64,000 nt of DNA from Mesorhizobium wenxiniae (lineage in GTDB: Bacteria > Pseudomonadota > Alphaproteobacteria > Rhizobiales > Rhizobiaceae): assembly GCF_002284535.1 (NCBI RefSeq), contig NZ_NPKH01000034.1, positions 124,001 to 188,000 of the forward strand. The letters are read 5' to 3'. The notes under the pieces were generated by a model. It saw only the letters and a program-made list of their open reading frames with translations. It searched no databases and was not told where the DNA came from. Below are positions 36,442-45,878 of this stretch, piece after piece. Each line of letters starts with the position of its first letter. The stretch's first letter is position 1. The position numbers and the translations under genes were made by a program.

Positions 36442-38328
36442 TTAGGCTTTGCCAATCTTTGCCGCCTTGTCCTTGTCGAACCACCACAGCGCCTCGACCG
36501 GAAAGCCGAAATCAGGCTTCTGCTCGGGAAAGCCGAACATGTCCCAATAGGCTACTCGGTGATTCGCGAGATAATATGTTGGAATCCAGTCTAGCCGCGC
36601 GCGCAAGACCCGATCGAGTGCTTTGAGCGCCGTGACCAGTTCGATCCGGCTTTGCGCCTTGCCGGCTGCCTCGATCAGCGCATCGATGGCCCTGCTTTCC
36701 GTACCGGGATAGTTGCGCATTCCCGGCGTTTTCGCCATCCGGGAATCATAGAGTATCTCCAGGCCGTCGGCAGTCGGCGTCGCCCCGATCGACCAGGCGA
36801 GCAGGGTGAAATCGAAGTCGAAATTGCTCTGCCGCTGTTCATACTGTGTCGAATCGACCTGCCGGATCGAAGCGTCGATGCCGATCGTTTTCATGTTCTC
36901 GGCCCACGGCGAGAAAAGCCGAACGATGCCATCGTCCTCGGCCAACATTTCCACCCGCAGCCGCTCGCCCTTTTCATTGACGACGAAATTGCCCGCCCGC
37001 TTCCAGCCGGCTTCGGCAAGCAGTCTCGAAGCCGCGCGCAGCAGCTTACGGTCGTGGCCCGAACCGTCGGAGACAGGCTGCATCACCGCTTCGCCAAAGG
37101 TTTCCGGCGGCAGCTCGGCTCGAAACGGCTCCAACAGGGCCAATTCCTCGGCCGAGGGCAGGCCCTCGGCCTTGTAATCCGACCGTTCGAAGTTCGATTG
37201 CGAGCGCTCGTAGGCGCCGTAGAACAAAACCCGCTTGGTCCATTCGAAATCGAAGCAATTGGCAATCGCTCGTCTGACGCGCACATCGCGGAATTGCGCA
37301 CGGCGCTGGTTCAGCGCGACAGCCTGCATGGATGGCGTTTTCTCGCCGGGAAATTCGCGTTTGACGACTCTGCCGTCCTTCAGCGCCGGGAAATCGTAAC
37401 CGGTCGCCCATACGCGCGAGGTAAATTCCTCGCGAAAATGCGTGTCCCCCTTTTTCAAGGCTTCAAACGCTGCCTGGCGATTGATGTAAAAATCGATACG
37501 GATGCGGTCAAAATTATAGAGGCCGCGGTTCACGGCCAGATCCCTGCCCCAATAGTCGGCGACGCGTTCATATTCGACGGTCTGCCCGGCCGCCACGCGC
37601 CCTATTTTATATGGTCCGGAGCTGAGCGGCGGTTTCATCGTCGAGGCATCGAAATCATTGACCGTATAAAAGGCTTTGGACACGATCGGCATTGCCACGA
37701 TCGCAAGGATATTCTGCGCGGATTGTTTGCCGTTGAAGGTAAGGTCGAGGGTCACCGGATCGACCGCCACCGCTTCCGTCATATGCCGCAACACCTGGGA
37801 CAGGTTCGGGTGGCCCTTGTCCTTGTAAAGCTTCAATGCGAAGGCGACGTCCTCCGCCGTCAGTGGCGAGCCGTCGTGGAAGCGCGCTTGAGGTCGCAGG
37901 CTGAAGCGGAAGCCATTGCGGTCCGGCGATAAGGTGACGGACTCGGCAAGCCGGCCATAGACCGCATCCGGCTCATCGAGTGCGCTTGCCATCAGCGAAT
38001 CGAAACAGAGTTCGGTGCGCGGCGGCGATTCCCCCCTCAACACCAGGGAATTCAGCGTGTTGAACGTCAGGAAGCTCTGATTGAAGGTGGAGTTCGGCGG
38101 TGCGAAATTCATCTGGCCGCCCTTGGCGGCGTCCGGATTGACATAGTCGAAATGTGTGAAACCTGGGGAATATTTGAGGTCGCCGAAGGCCGACAGCCCG
38201 TGCAGCTTGACGCCGGTCGCGATGGCGGCGAAGGCCCGGCCGGGCAGCAAAGCTGCCGCCGTGGCCGCGGCGCCCAGGGCCAGAAAGTCGCGGCGGGCCA
38301 GAGAGTTGCGGCAGGGGAGCGCCGCCAT
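36442..38328 (-). CDS. yejA: Periplasmic peptide-binding protein YejA (second copy)
   Basis: A 628-residue family 5 solute receptor with a Tat-type signal (ARRDFLALG followed by a hydrophobic run to AFAA). YejA hallmarks include HGLSAFGDLKYSPGFTHFDYVNPDAAKGG near the mature N terminus, PQARFHDGSPLTAEDVAF, and a C-terminal GFPVEALWWFDKDKAAKIG end. The ATG at 38328 overlaps the stop of the preceding receptor gene (ATGA), so the two receptors are translated together. Earlier in-frame codons lack a signal. It probably delivers oligopeptides to YejBEF. Confidence 0.92.
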   Translation of the reverse strand: MAALPCRNSLARRDFLALGAAATAAALLPGRAFAAIATGVKLHGLSAFGDLKYSPGFTHFDYVNPDAAKGGQMNFAPPNSTFNQSFLTFNTLNSLVLRGESPPRTELCFDSLMASALDEPDAVYGRLAESVTLSPDRNGFRFSLRPQARFHDGSPLTAEDVAFALKLYKDKGHPNLSQVLRHMTEAVAVDPVTLDLTFNGKQSAQNILAIVAMPIVSKAFYTVNDFDASTMKPPLSSGPYKIGRVAAGQTVEYERVADYWGRDLAVNRGLYNFDRIRIDFYINRQAAFEALKKGDTHFREEFTSRVWATGYDFPALKDGRVVKREFPGEKTPSMQAVALNQRRAQFRDVRVRRAIANCFDFEWTKRVLFYGAYERSQSNFERSDYKAEGLPSAEELALLEPFRAELPPETFGEAVMQPVSDGSGHDRKLLRAASRLLAEAGWKRAGNFVVNEKGERLRVEMLAEDDGIVRLFSPWAENMKTIGIDASIRQVDSTQYEQRQSNFDFDFTLLAWSIGATPTADGLEILYDSRMAKTPGMRNYPGTESRAIDALIEAAGKAQSRIELVTALKALDRVLRARLDWIPTYYLANHRVAYWDMFGFPEQKPDFGFPVEALWWFDKDKAAKIGKA

Positions 38329-40208
38329 CAATTGCCACTCTTGTATTTTGCCGCCAGCGCCTTTTCCTTGTCCGGGTCGATCCACCAGGAACTCTGGTCG
38401 ACGCCGCTATAGGCCGGTTGCTTCTCCGGGATGCCGAATTTGTTCCAGTAGGCGATACGAATTTTTCCCAAGTGCCACTGTGGGATCATGTAGTAGTTCC
38501 AGAGCAGCACGCGGTCCAGTGCGTGGGTGGCCGCTATGAGATCGTTCCGATCGGTAGCAAAGATCACTCGGTCGATGAGGGCGTCGACGATCGGGTTCTT
38601 GATCCCTGCCAAATTGCGTGACCCTGATGTATCGGCTGCAGTGGAGCTGAAGAAATCCCGCTGTTCGTTACCCGGCGAATTGGATTGCTGGAAGCCGGCA
38701 ACCGCCAGCATATCGAAATCGAAGGCGCGGGTCCGGTTCGTGTACTGACTGTCGTCAACGATGCGCAGCGTGGCATCGATGCCGAGACGTCTGAGATTGT
38801 CAATCAAGGGCCCGGCGACGCGTTCGTCTACGGGGTCGTTGCCGAGAAATTCGATCCTGAACGGTTCGCCGGTCTTTTCGTTGACGAGCTTGCCGCCGCG
38901 ATTGACCCAACCCGCTTGCTTGAAGAGGTCATAGGCCTTCCGAAGATTTTCACGCCCCGACTGCGGCGTGGTGTAGACGGGCAGCTTGAACTCCTGGGTG
39001 AACAGTTCGGGCGGCAGCTTGTCGCGATATTGCTGCAGGATTTCCAGCTCCTTGCCCTGCGGCAGACCGCTTGAGGCTAAATCGCCACCTTCGAAATAAC
39101 TGTCCGTGCGCGTATAGGCGCCGAAGAAGATGGTGCGGTTCATGCTCTCGAAATCATAGGCGTAGGTCAGAGCCTGGCGCACGCGCACGTCCTGAAAGAG
39201 CGACCGGCGCGTGTTCATCACGTAGGCCTGCATGGGTTCCGGCGAGGTTGTGGGATATTCCGCTTTTATGACGTCCCCCGCTTTGATGGCGGGAAAGGTG
39301 TACTCGACTGCCCATCTCTGGGCCCGTGACTCAACGCGAAAATCCTCAAAGCCGCCCTTGGTGAAGGCCTGCCAAGAGGCATTGTCGTCGAGAAAGTAGC
39401 TGAAACGCTGCCTGTCGAAATTCTCTCGCCCGATCTTCACCGGCAGCTTGGCACCCCAGTAGTCCGGGACGCGCTGCCAGACGATCTCAGTGCCAGGCTT
39501 GAAGGTGGCGATCTTGTAGGCGGCCGAGCCGAGCGGCGGCTCCTGCGTCGGCTTGGTGATGTCGCGCTTCTTGCCGTTGGCGTCGGTGCCTTCCCACCAG
39601 TGCTTCGGCAGCACCACCAGATCGCCGAGGATCTTCGGCAGCTCCCGATTGCCCTTCTGGTCGAAATGGAACTCGACCTCGCGGTCCGAGATCGCGACGG
39701 CATCGGTTACGTTCTCGAAATAGCGGCTGTACATCGGGCTGTTGGCCTTCAGCACCTGAAACGACCAGATCACGTCGTCGGTGGTGATCGGCTTGCCGTC
39801 GTGCCACTTGGCCCGCGGATCGAGACGGTAGGTCGCCGAGGAATAGTCGTCCGGATGTTTGTAGGCGTCGGAGATCAGCGGATGGCTGACGCTGCCTTCG
39901 TCGGTCGCCTGCTCCATCAGCGTGTCATAGAGCAGGCCGCCGCCGAACGGGACGAAGCCGGCGGCGAAGGAACCCTGGACGATATAGGGATTGAAGCTGT
40001 CGAACGTGCCGAGCACCACCGAATTTAGGGTGCCGCCCTTCGGCGCGTCCGGATTGACGTAGTCGTAGCGCTGGAAGTTGTTGCCGTATTTGGATTCGCC
40101 GATCAGCGACGAGGTGGTGCGCCATTCGTCCGCGAAGGCTGCTTGCAGGCCGCCGGCGAAAGCCGCCACAACCAGCGTCGATCTGAGAAACGTTCGGCCA
40201 ACCGTCAT
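38328..40208 (-). CDS. yejA: Periplasmic peptide-binding protein YejA (first copy)
   Basis: A 626-residue family 5 receptor with a Sec signal (STLVVAAFAGGLQAAFADE, cleavage near residue 27). YejA features are YDYVNPDAPKGGTLN, DPRAKWHDGKPITTDDVIW, and the ending SSWWIDPDKEKALAAKY. It is the first gene of the yej operon, whose order is receptor, receptor, YejB, YejE, YejF. It is clearly paralogous to the next gene but uses Sec rather than Tat-like export. Two receptors on one membrane complex suggest broadened peptide range. Confidence 0.93.
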   Translation of the reverse strand: MTVGRTFLRSTLVVAAFAGGLQAAFADEWRTTSSLIGESKYGNNFQRYDYVNPDAPKGGTLNSVVLGTFDSFNPYIVQGSFAAGFVPFGGGLLYDTLMEQATDEGSVSHPLISDAYKHPDDYSSATYRLDPRAKWHDGKPITTDDVIWSFQVLKANSPMYSRYFENVTDAVAISDREVEFHFDQKGNRELPKILGDLVVLPKHWWEGTDANGKKRDITKPTQEPPLGSAAYKIATFKPGTEIVWQRVPDYWGAKLPVKIGRENFDRQRFSYFLDDNASWQAFTKGGFEDFRVESRAQRWAVEYTFPAIKAGDVIKAEYPTTSPEPMQAYVMNTRRSLFQDVRVRQALTYAYDFESMNRTIFFGAYTRTDSYFEGGDLASSGLPQGKELEILQQYRDKLPPELFTQEFKLPVYTTPQSGRENLRKAYDLFKQAGWVNRGGKLVNEKTGEPFRIEFLGNDPVDERVAGPLIDNLRRLGIDATLRIVDDSQYTNRTRAFDFDMLAVAGFQQSNSPGNEQRDFFSSTAADTSGSRNLAGIKNPIVDALIDRVIFATDRNDLIAATHALDRVLLWNYYMIPQWHLGKIRIAYWNKFGIPEKQPAYSGVDQSSWWIDPDKEKALAAKYKSGN

Positions 40209-40313
40209 GCCTTCTCCTCTGCGCGATAGCTGTCAGCCGACAATCTAGTTCATTTGACGCTCATGAAAACCGCGACAGGTCGCCTTTGTCGCCGCACATG
40301 CGCTTCTCCGATT

Positions 40314-40342
40314 GAAAAAGCCGGGCTGAACCCGGCTTTTTC
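40314..40342 (-). terminator. Intrinsic terminator after cycM
   Basis: A strong stem GAAAAAGCCGGG / CCCGGCTTTTTC with a short loop (CTGAA) lies 24 bases past the cycM stop on the minus strand. The T run on the descending arm fits rho-independent termination. It separates cycM from the yej operon. Confidence 0.8.
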
Positions 40343-40366
40343 AAGGAATGTACGATTACAATTGCG

Positions 40367-41071
40367 TTATTGCGCCGGCGCTGGTGGCGGAGCAGCTGGG
40401 GCCGGCGCAGGTGCTGCCGGCGCTGCACCCTCTGCGGGTTTGGCCGGTGCTGCACTTTCTGCCGGTTTGGCCGGCGCCGCGCCTTCGGCGGGCGCGGCGG
40501 CATTCTCGGCCGAAGCGCCGGGTGCCGGCAGCGGCTTTGGACTGTCCGACAGCGTGCGCAGATAGGCGATGACGTTGGCGCGGTCCTCGTCCTTCGGCAG
40601 GCCGGCGAAGCCCATCGCCGTGCCCTTCACGAGCTTCTTCGGCGAGAGGAGAAAGTGATTGAGGTTGTCATAGGTCCACTTCTCGGCGCCGCCCTTGGAA
40701 AAATCCTTCATCCCGGCCGAATAGGCGAAGCCTCCATGCTCGGCGACGGGACGGTCGATGAGGTCCCAGAGATCGGGGCCGACCTTGTTCGGCCCGCCCT
40801 TCTCGCCGGAGTGACAGGCCTGGCACTTCTTGAACACGGCGGCACCCGCCTCGACATTGGCGTTGGCCAGGAGGTCGGCGATCGGCTTGGCTTCTGAAGC
40901 GGGGGCTGCCGGGCCGCCCTCGGCAGGCTCCTCGGTCGCCTCGATGGCAAAGCCGGGTTTTTCCGGTGCGGGGGAGGCGAACAGCGCGTCGGACACAATG
41001 CCGACCGAGAAGACGACGAACACGGTTCCGAGCAGGCCGCCGATCAGCTTGTTGATTTCGAAAGAGTCCAT
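40367..41071 (-). CDS. cycM: Membrane-anchored cytochrome c (CycM type)
   Basis: A 234-residue class I cytochrome c tethered by an uncleaved N-terminal helix (LIGGLLGTVFVVFSVGIVSD). The haem site is C83-QA-C86-H87, and the axial Met is probably M153 (GTAMGF). The core ends with VIAYLRTLS. The tail of about 55 residues is an Ala/Pro repeat (PAEGAAPAKPAE units), longer than in typical CycM, likely disordered. CycM carries electrons from the bc1 complex to aa3 oxidase. Divergent from kdsB, an arrangement common in rhizobia. The ATG at 41071 is the first codon of the conserved MDSFEINK start. Confidence 0.93.
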   Translation of the reverse strand: MDSFEINKLIGGLLGTVFVVFSVGIVSDALFASPAPEKPGFAIEATEEPAEGGPAAPASEAKPIADLLANANVEAGAAVFKKCQACHSGEKGGPNKVGPDLWDLIDRPVAEHGGFAYSAGMKDFSKGGAEKWTYDNLNHFLLSPKKLVKGTAMGFAGLPKDEDRANVIAYLRTLSDSPKPLPAPGASAENAAAPAEGAAPAKPAESAAPAKPAEGAAPAAPAPAPAAPPPAPAQ

Positions 41072-41263
41072 ACGCCCCAGGCTCCCTTTTCCGGCGGACC
41101 GATCCGTCCACTCCGTCCGTCGGTAATCGTGAACCACCCCACAAGGCGGTCAAATCGGGCGGAAACTAGGTCTTTTGCTCTGGCGTTGCAACACCTATAA
41201 GGGCGCTTCCAGTGAGACCTTTTGCCACTTTTCCCTCCCTCTTTTTCGGACGCTTCATCACCG

Positions 41264-41992
41264 ATGTCCACGCTCATCCTCATCCCGGCCCGCATGGCCT
41301 CGACCCGCCTGCCGGGCAAGCCGCTAGCCGACATCGCCGGCGTCCCGATGATCGTCCATGTCGCCCGCCGCGCCGCCCACGCAGGGCTCGGCCGGGTGGT
41401 GGTCGCCACCGATACCGAAAGCGTGGCCGAAGCGGTGCGCGCGCACGGTTTCGAGGCGGTGATGACGCGCGTCGGCCACGAATCGGGCTCCGACCGCATC
41501 TTCGAGGCGCTGGCCACGCTGGATCCCGGGCGTAAGGTCGAAACGATCGTCAATGTGCAAGGCGACCTGCCGACCATCGATCCCGACATCATCAATGCCG
41601 CGCTGAGGCCTTTCGCGGATGCGACGGTCGACATCGCCACGCTCGGTATCGAGATCGTCCGCGACGAGGAAAAGACCAACCCGAATGTCGTCAAGATCGT
41701 CGGCTCGCCGCTGTCGGAGACACGGCTGCGGGCGCTCTATTTCACCCGCGCCACGGCACCCTGGGGCGAGGGGCCGCTCTATCACCACATCGGCCTCTAT
41801 GCCTATCGCCGCTCAGCGCTCGAACGCTTCGTCGCGCTGAAGCCATCGCCGTTGGAACGGCGCGAGAAGCTCGAGCAGTTGCGGGCGCTGGAGGCCGGCA
41901 TGCGCATCGACGCCGAGATTGTGCAATCGGCGCCGTTCGGCGTCGACACGCCGGACGATCTCGAACGCGCCAGAACCCTCCTTTCAACCTGA
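41264..41992 (+). CDS. kdsB: 3-deoxy-manno-octulosonate cytidylyltransferase
   Basis: A 242-residue cytosolic enzyme activating Kdo with CTP for lipopolysaccharide core synthesis. The nucleotide-binding start is LIPARMASTRLPGKPL. Further motifs are VVVATDTESVAEAV, ESGSDRIFEAL, VNVQGDLPTIDP and HHIGLYAYRR. The ATG at 41264 starts the conserved region. An in-frame ATG 42 bases earlier adds unconserved residues. Followed after 20 bases by pheA, with which it is commonly paired in rhizobia. Confidence 0.95.
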   Translation: MSTLILIPARMASTRLPGKPLADIAGVPMIVHVARRAAHAGLGRVVVATDTESVAEAVRAHGFEAVMTRVGHESGSDRIFEALATLDPGRKVETIVNVQGDLPTIDPDIINAALRPFADATVDIATLGIEIVRDEEKTNPNVVKIVGSPLSETRLRALYFTRATAPWGEGPLYHHIGLYAYRRSALERFVALKPSPLERREKLEQLRALEAGMRIDAEIVQSAPFGVDTPDDLERARTLLST

Positions 41993-42012
41993 AACATCCG
42001 GTCAACCTGAGA

Positions 42013-42876
42013 ATGCCTGAAAAAACCAACAGAATAGCCTTCCAGGGCGAGCCGGGCGCCAATTCCGACACTGCCTGCCGCAACATGTTCCCAGATATGG
42101 AGCCGTTGCCGTGTCCGACCTTCGAGGATGCCTTCAATGCGGTCGAGACCGGCAAGGCCGACCTCGCCATGATCCCGATCGAGAACACGATTGCCGGGCG
42201 CGTCGCCGACATCCACCACCTCCTGCCGGAATCGAAGCTGCACATCGTCGGCGAATATTTCCTGCCGATCCATTTCCAGCTGATGGTCTTGCCGGGCGTC
42301 AGGCGCGACGAGATCAAGACCGTGCACAGCCACATCCATGCGCTCGGCCAGTGCCGCAAATACATCCGCAAGAACGGCTGGAAGCCGGTGGTCGCCGGCG
42401 ACACGGCGGGTGCCGCCAAGCTGATCGCCGAGCTGAAGGACCGCACCATGGCGGCGCTGGCGCCGGCCTTGGCCGCGACGCTCTACGGGCTCGACATCAT
42501 CGAGGAGAATGTCGAGGACACCGACAGCAACGTCACCCGTTTCGTCGTGCTGACCAAGAACAGGCAGTGGGCACAACGCCCTTCCGCCGAAGCCAGGATG
42601 ATGACGACGTTCATCTTCCGCGTCCGCAACGTGCCGGCCGCGCTCTACAAGGCGATGGGGGGCTTTGCCACCAACGGCATCAACATGACCAAGCTGGAGA
42701 GCTACCAGCTCGGCGCATTCACCGCGACTCTGTTCTATGCCGATATCGAGGGCCATCCCGACGATCCTTTGGTCAAGCTGGCACTCGACGAGCTTGCCTT
42801 CTTCTCGCGCGAAATGCGGATCCTTGGCGTCTACCCGGCCAGCGAATCGCGCGAGCAATGGAAGGTGGCGGATTAG
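42013..42876 (+). CDS. pheA: Prephenate dehydratase
   Basis: A 287-residue monofunctional prephenate dehydratase catalysing formation of phenylpyruvate in phenylalanine synthesis. The catalytic domain (residues 1-185) opens with IAFQGEPGANSD and contains the VTRF motif in DTDSNVTRFVVL. A C-terminal ACT domain from about residue 198 (MMTTFIFRVRNVPAALYKAMG, NMTKLESYQLG) gives feedback control by Phe. There is no fused chorismate mutase. Co-directional with kdsB. Confidence 0.95.
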   Translation: MPEKTNRIAFQGEPGANSDTACRNMFPDMEPLPCPTFEDAFNAVETGKADLAMIPIENTIAGRVADIHHLLPESKLHIVGEYFLPIHFQLMVLPGVRRDEIKTVHSHIHALGQCRKYIRKNGWKPVVAGDTAGAAKLIAELKDRTMAALAPALAATLYGLDIIEENVEDTDSNVTRFVVLTKNRQWAQRPSAEARMMTTFIFRVRNVPAALYKAMGGFATNGINMTKLESYQLGAFTATLFYADIEGHPDDPLVKLALDELAFFSREMRILGVYPASESREQWKVAD

Positions 42877-42940
42877 CTCCCCCTGCGGCGTCCGGACCTA
42901 GCGCCTTGCCAGGTGACGAGCGTCGGGCGACATTCCTGCG

Positions 42941-43744
42941 ATGTGGCTTCTGAAACTGATGCTCGCAGTCGCTGCATTGTATGCGGCCGTTGTCACCGTG
43001 GTGTATGTGCTTCAGTCCTGGCTGATCTTTCCGGCCGGCCTTGCGGCGTTCGGACCCGATCTGCCGGCCGGGGCCCGCCATGTCGAACTGGGGACGAAGG
43101 ACGGCGAGCGCGTCGTTCTGGTGCGCCTGCCGGCAAGGCAGACGCCGGCCACGCCGCGCCCGCTCCTGCTGGGATTCGCCGGCAATGCCTGGAATGCCGA
43201 CGCACTTGCCCTCATGCTGCACCAGCTTTTCCCAGAACATCAGGTCGCTGCGCTGCACTACCGCGGATATGCGCCGAGCAGCGGAAGCCCGTCGGCCGCC
43301 GCCCTGTTCGAGGACGCCCGACGCGCCCACGACCACCTGGCCACCGATGCCAAAGCCGGCATCGTCGCCATCGGCCTTAGCGTCGGCGCTGCGGTTGCGG
43401 TCGATCTGGCGACGGCCCGGCCGTTGCGCGGCATCGTCATGGTTACACCCTTCGATTCGCTGAGAGAACTCGCCGCTCACCACTATCCCTGGCTGCCGGT
43501 TCGCCTCCTGCTGCGGCACCGCATGGAGGCGGCAGAATCCCTGCGCGACCTCGATGTGCCCACGGCCGTAATCACCGCCGAAAACGACACCATCGTTCCT
43601 GCCGCACGTTCGGCACCTCTGCGCGAGGCTGCCCGTGATCTGCGCAACCACATCGCCATAGCGGCCGGCCACAACGACCTCTATGGCCATCCCGATTTCG
43701 CCGGAGCGCTACGCGCCTCCGTTGCAGCGGTCACGCGCGATTGA
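42941..43744 (+). CDS. Alpha/beta hydrolase (membrane-anchored)
   Basis: A 267-residue hydrolase with an N-terminal membrane helix (LMLAVAALYAAVVTVVYVLQSWLIF). The nucleophile elbow is GLSVG with S147. The acid is likely Asp in TAENDTIVP and the base His in AAGHNDLYG. The pattern resembles the BEM46/YfhR-type serine hydrolases. The oxyanion region follows the first strand (LLGFAGNAWNAD). The substrate is unknown, perhaps an ester or peptide. It follows pheA after 64 bases on the same strand. Confidence 0.85.
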   Translation: MWLLKLMLAVAALYAAVVTVVYVLQSWLIFPAGLAAFGPDLPAGARHVELGTKDGERVVLVRLPARQTPATPRPLLLGFAGNAWNADALALMLHQLFPEHQVAALHYRGYAPSSGSPSAAALFEDARRAHDHLATDAKAGIVAIGLSVGAAVAVDLATARPLRGIVMVTPFDSLRELAAHHYPWLPVRLLLRHRMEAAESLRDLDVPTAVITAENDTIVPAARSAPLREAARDLRNHIAIAAGHNDLYGHPDFAGALRASVAAVTRD

Positions 43745-43888
43745 CGAGCAGTTCCCAGATGTCGGAATTCCGGCTCGACATTCGTCCTTTGGTTGCCTCA
43801 ATCGAAGAAGGGACGCGACGAGATGAGGAAACTGCTCAATCGACGACGTCACGCACGATGGCGTCATGCAATCATCCGGAGCCTTCCA

Positions 43889-44542
43889 ATGACCCCCACC
43901 ATCACCGCCTTTGAACGGTCGCCCGATCGCGGAAGGGGACTGGCGCGTGACATGCGCGTTCGTTGGGCGCTTGAAGAAGTCGGCCAGCCCTACAAGGTTC
44001 GTCTTGTTTCGTTCAAAGCGATGAACGAACCCGCGCATCGAGCACTCCATCCTTTCGGACAGATTCCGACCTATGAGGAAGGCGATCTCGCCCTGTTCGA
44101 GTCGGGGGCGATCGTATTCCATATCGCCGAGCGCCATGCGGGCCTGTTGCCGGACGATGCGAATGCGCGGGCGCGCGCGATCACATGGATGTTTGCCGCG
44201 CTCAACACGGTGGAGCCGCCGATCCTTGAGCGCCAAACCGCGGTGCTCCTGGAGCGCGACGAGACCTGGCACGAACAGCGCCTGCCTACGGTCGAGGATC
44301 GCATCCGTGACCGGCTGGGCGAACTTTCCGATCGCCTGGGCGATGCCGACTGGCTCGATGGTGCGTTCAGCGCGGGGGACCTGATGATGGTGCACGTGCT
44401 GCTAAGGTTGAGCGGGTCGGGTATACTGGACGAATATCCGAACCTCTTCGCCTATGTCGCCCGGGGCGAAGCCCGGCCGGCCTACAAGCGTGCTTTCGCC
44501 GCTCAGTTGGCGGTTTTCGCTGGGACGTCACCGACCGGCTGA
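43889..44542 (+). CDS. Glutathione S-transferase family protein
   Basis: A 217-residue protein with a thioredoxin-like N-terminal domain (RVRWALEEVGQPYKVRLV, FGQIPTYEEGDLALFESGAI with the cis-Pro and Glu-Ser glutathione contacts) and an all-helical C-terminal domain (GAFSAGDLMMVHVLLRL with the N-cap Asp). The ATG at 43889 follows GGAG. Upstream in-frame ATGs lengthen it without conservation. The catalytic Tyr/Ser/Cys is not obvious in the N terminus. Role probably detoxification. Confidence 0.88.
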   Translation: MTPTITAFERSPDRGRGLARDMRVRWALEEVGQPYKVRLVSFKAMNEPAHRALHPFGQIPTYEEGDLALFESGAIVFHIAERHAGLLPDDANARARAITWMFAALNTVEPPILERQTAVLLERDETWHEQRLPTVEDRIRDRLGELSDRLGDADWLDGAFSAGDLMMVHVLLRLSGSGILDEYPNLFAYVARGEARPAYKRAFAAQLAVFAGTSPTG

Positions 44543-44588
44543 TAAAGGTCCGCTATGGGGACGAACTTGCTCGTTCAGAACTCTGATC

Positions 44589-44882
44589 TTAGGACAGCGG
44601 CGCGTAGTCGATCTCGAGATACGCCTCGACCTCGGGGATCCAGCGGTCGCGGACGAAGGCGATGTGGTCGGGATGGTCGTTGTAACCTGTATAGGCGGCC
44701 TGGTCGGCGAACTCCATCGAGAAGCCGAAACGATAATCGTTCTTCGGGCTTACCTGACGCAGCTGCTCGAACTTTTCGACGCCCGGTATCGCAGCCAGTA
44801 TTTTCGCATCAGCGAGGAATCTTGCCTCCTCGACTGAGCTGTCCTTGTGCTTCAGCCTGAACACCACTGTGTGACGGATCAC
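44589..44882 (-). CDS. Dabb-family (stress-responsive alpha/beta barrel) protein
   Basis: A 97-residue single-domain protein with the Dabb fold pattern: MIRHTVVFRLK opening strand, a helix (VEEARFLADAKIL), PGVEKFEQLRQV, and the late DHPDHIAFVRDRWIPEVE. Such proteins form dimeric ferredoxin-like barrels. Some bind or transform hydrophobic or phenolic compounds, and most are uncharacterised. Next to nudC on the same strand with an 18-base gap. Convergent with the GST gene. Confidence 0.85.
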   Translation of the reverse strand: MIRHTVVFRLKHKDSSVEEARFLADAKILAAIPGVEKFEQLRQVSPKNDYRFGFSMEFADQAAYTGYNDHPDHIAFVRDRWIPEVEAYLEIDYAPLS

Positions 44883-44900
44883 TTGCTCCCCTATAAGTTT

Positions 44901-45842
44901 TTATGCGCTGTCGGCCCAGGCGCGGATGAGGTTATAGGCGATCGCCCCCTTCGGCGGGGTGACCAGGCCGCCCGGATGCTCGCGGGCCAGCATCGAGAGC
45001 ACCTCGTCGCGAAAGAACCAGCGGCAGTCTTCGAGTTCGTTGAGGTCGGCCTGGATGTCGTCGTTGAGCGGTTCGCCGAAGCAGCCGATCATCAGCGAAT
45101 AGGGAAACGGCCAGGGCTGGCTGGCATGGTAGACGACGCGGCCAAGCCGGATGCCGGCTTCCTCCAGCGTTTCACGGCGCACCGCCGCCTCGATCGTCTC
45201 GCCGGGTTCGATGAAGCCGGCGAGCGCCGAATACATGCCCGGTGCGAAATGCCGGCCGCGGCCAAGCAGGCATTTTTCGCGGGTCGCCGTCAGCATGATC
45301 GCCACCGGGTCGGTGCGCGGAAAATGCTCGGCGGCGCAGGCCGGGCAAAGTCGCTTGTAGCCGCCAGCCCGCATTTCGGCTTCGGTGCCGCATTTGCTGC
45401 AGAACCGGTGGCTGGCATGCCAGGCGAGCAGCGCTGCTCCTTGCGCCATCGCGCCGGCCGCCGCCTCGTCGATCAGCCCCTGCATATAGACCGAGCGATA
45501 GTCGATGGCCTTGATCGACTCCGGCAATTGTTCGGGATCGAGCCCGGCCGGCACGGCGAGCACCGGGCCGCTGTCGGAAAAACCGAGCAGGACGCCATGG
45601 TCGAGCGACACCTGGAGCGGCTGGCTTTCCTCGGCGCCGAACCAGGGGTCGAAGCCGCCATCCCTGAGCTTCAGGTAGAGCCGCCCGCCATGCATCAGCA
45701 AAAGCCTGACCGAGGGATCGGCGAGCGCCATTTCGACGGAATCGTCGGCGCGGTTTTCCGATTGCCGGTCGATCACATTGCCGGCGAAGCCGACGAACTG
45801 GCTCGGCTCGCGCAAGGGCGCGTCAAACAGGCGGATGCTCAT
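44901..45842 (-). CDS. nudC: NAD(+) diphosphatase / RNA decapping Nudix hydrolase
   Basis: A 313-residue Nudix enzyme cleaving NADH and removing NAD caps from RNA. An N-terminal domain precedes a Zn ribbon with C148 and C151 (FCSKCG) and a second pair in RLCPACAAEHFPRTDP. The Nudix box reads GFIEPGETIEAAVRRETLEEAG with all catalytic Glu residues, followed by the NudC-specific SQPWPFPYSLM (SQPWPFPxS) signature. The ATG at 45842 begins the conserved MSIRLFDAPL. A GTG at 45869 is an alternative. Confidence 0.94.
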   Translation of the reverse strand: MSIRLFDAPLREPSQFVGFAGNVIDRQSENRADDSVEMALADPSVRLLLMHGGRLYLKLRDGGFDPWFGAEESQPLQVSLDHGVLLGFSDSGPVLAVPAGLDPEQLPESIKAIDYRSVYMQGLIDEAAAGAMAQGAALLAWHASHRFCSKCGTEAEMRAGGYKRLCPACAAEHFPRTDPVAIMLTATREKCLLGRGRHFAPGMYSALAGFIEPGETIEAAVRRETLEEAGIRLGRVVYHASQPWPFPYSLMIGCFGEPLNDDIQADLNELEDCRWFFRDEVLSMLAREHPGGLVTPPKGAIAYNLIRAWADSA

Positions 45843-45878
45843 GGGAGACTCAAGGTTCAGGATGGACACGGGACAGGC

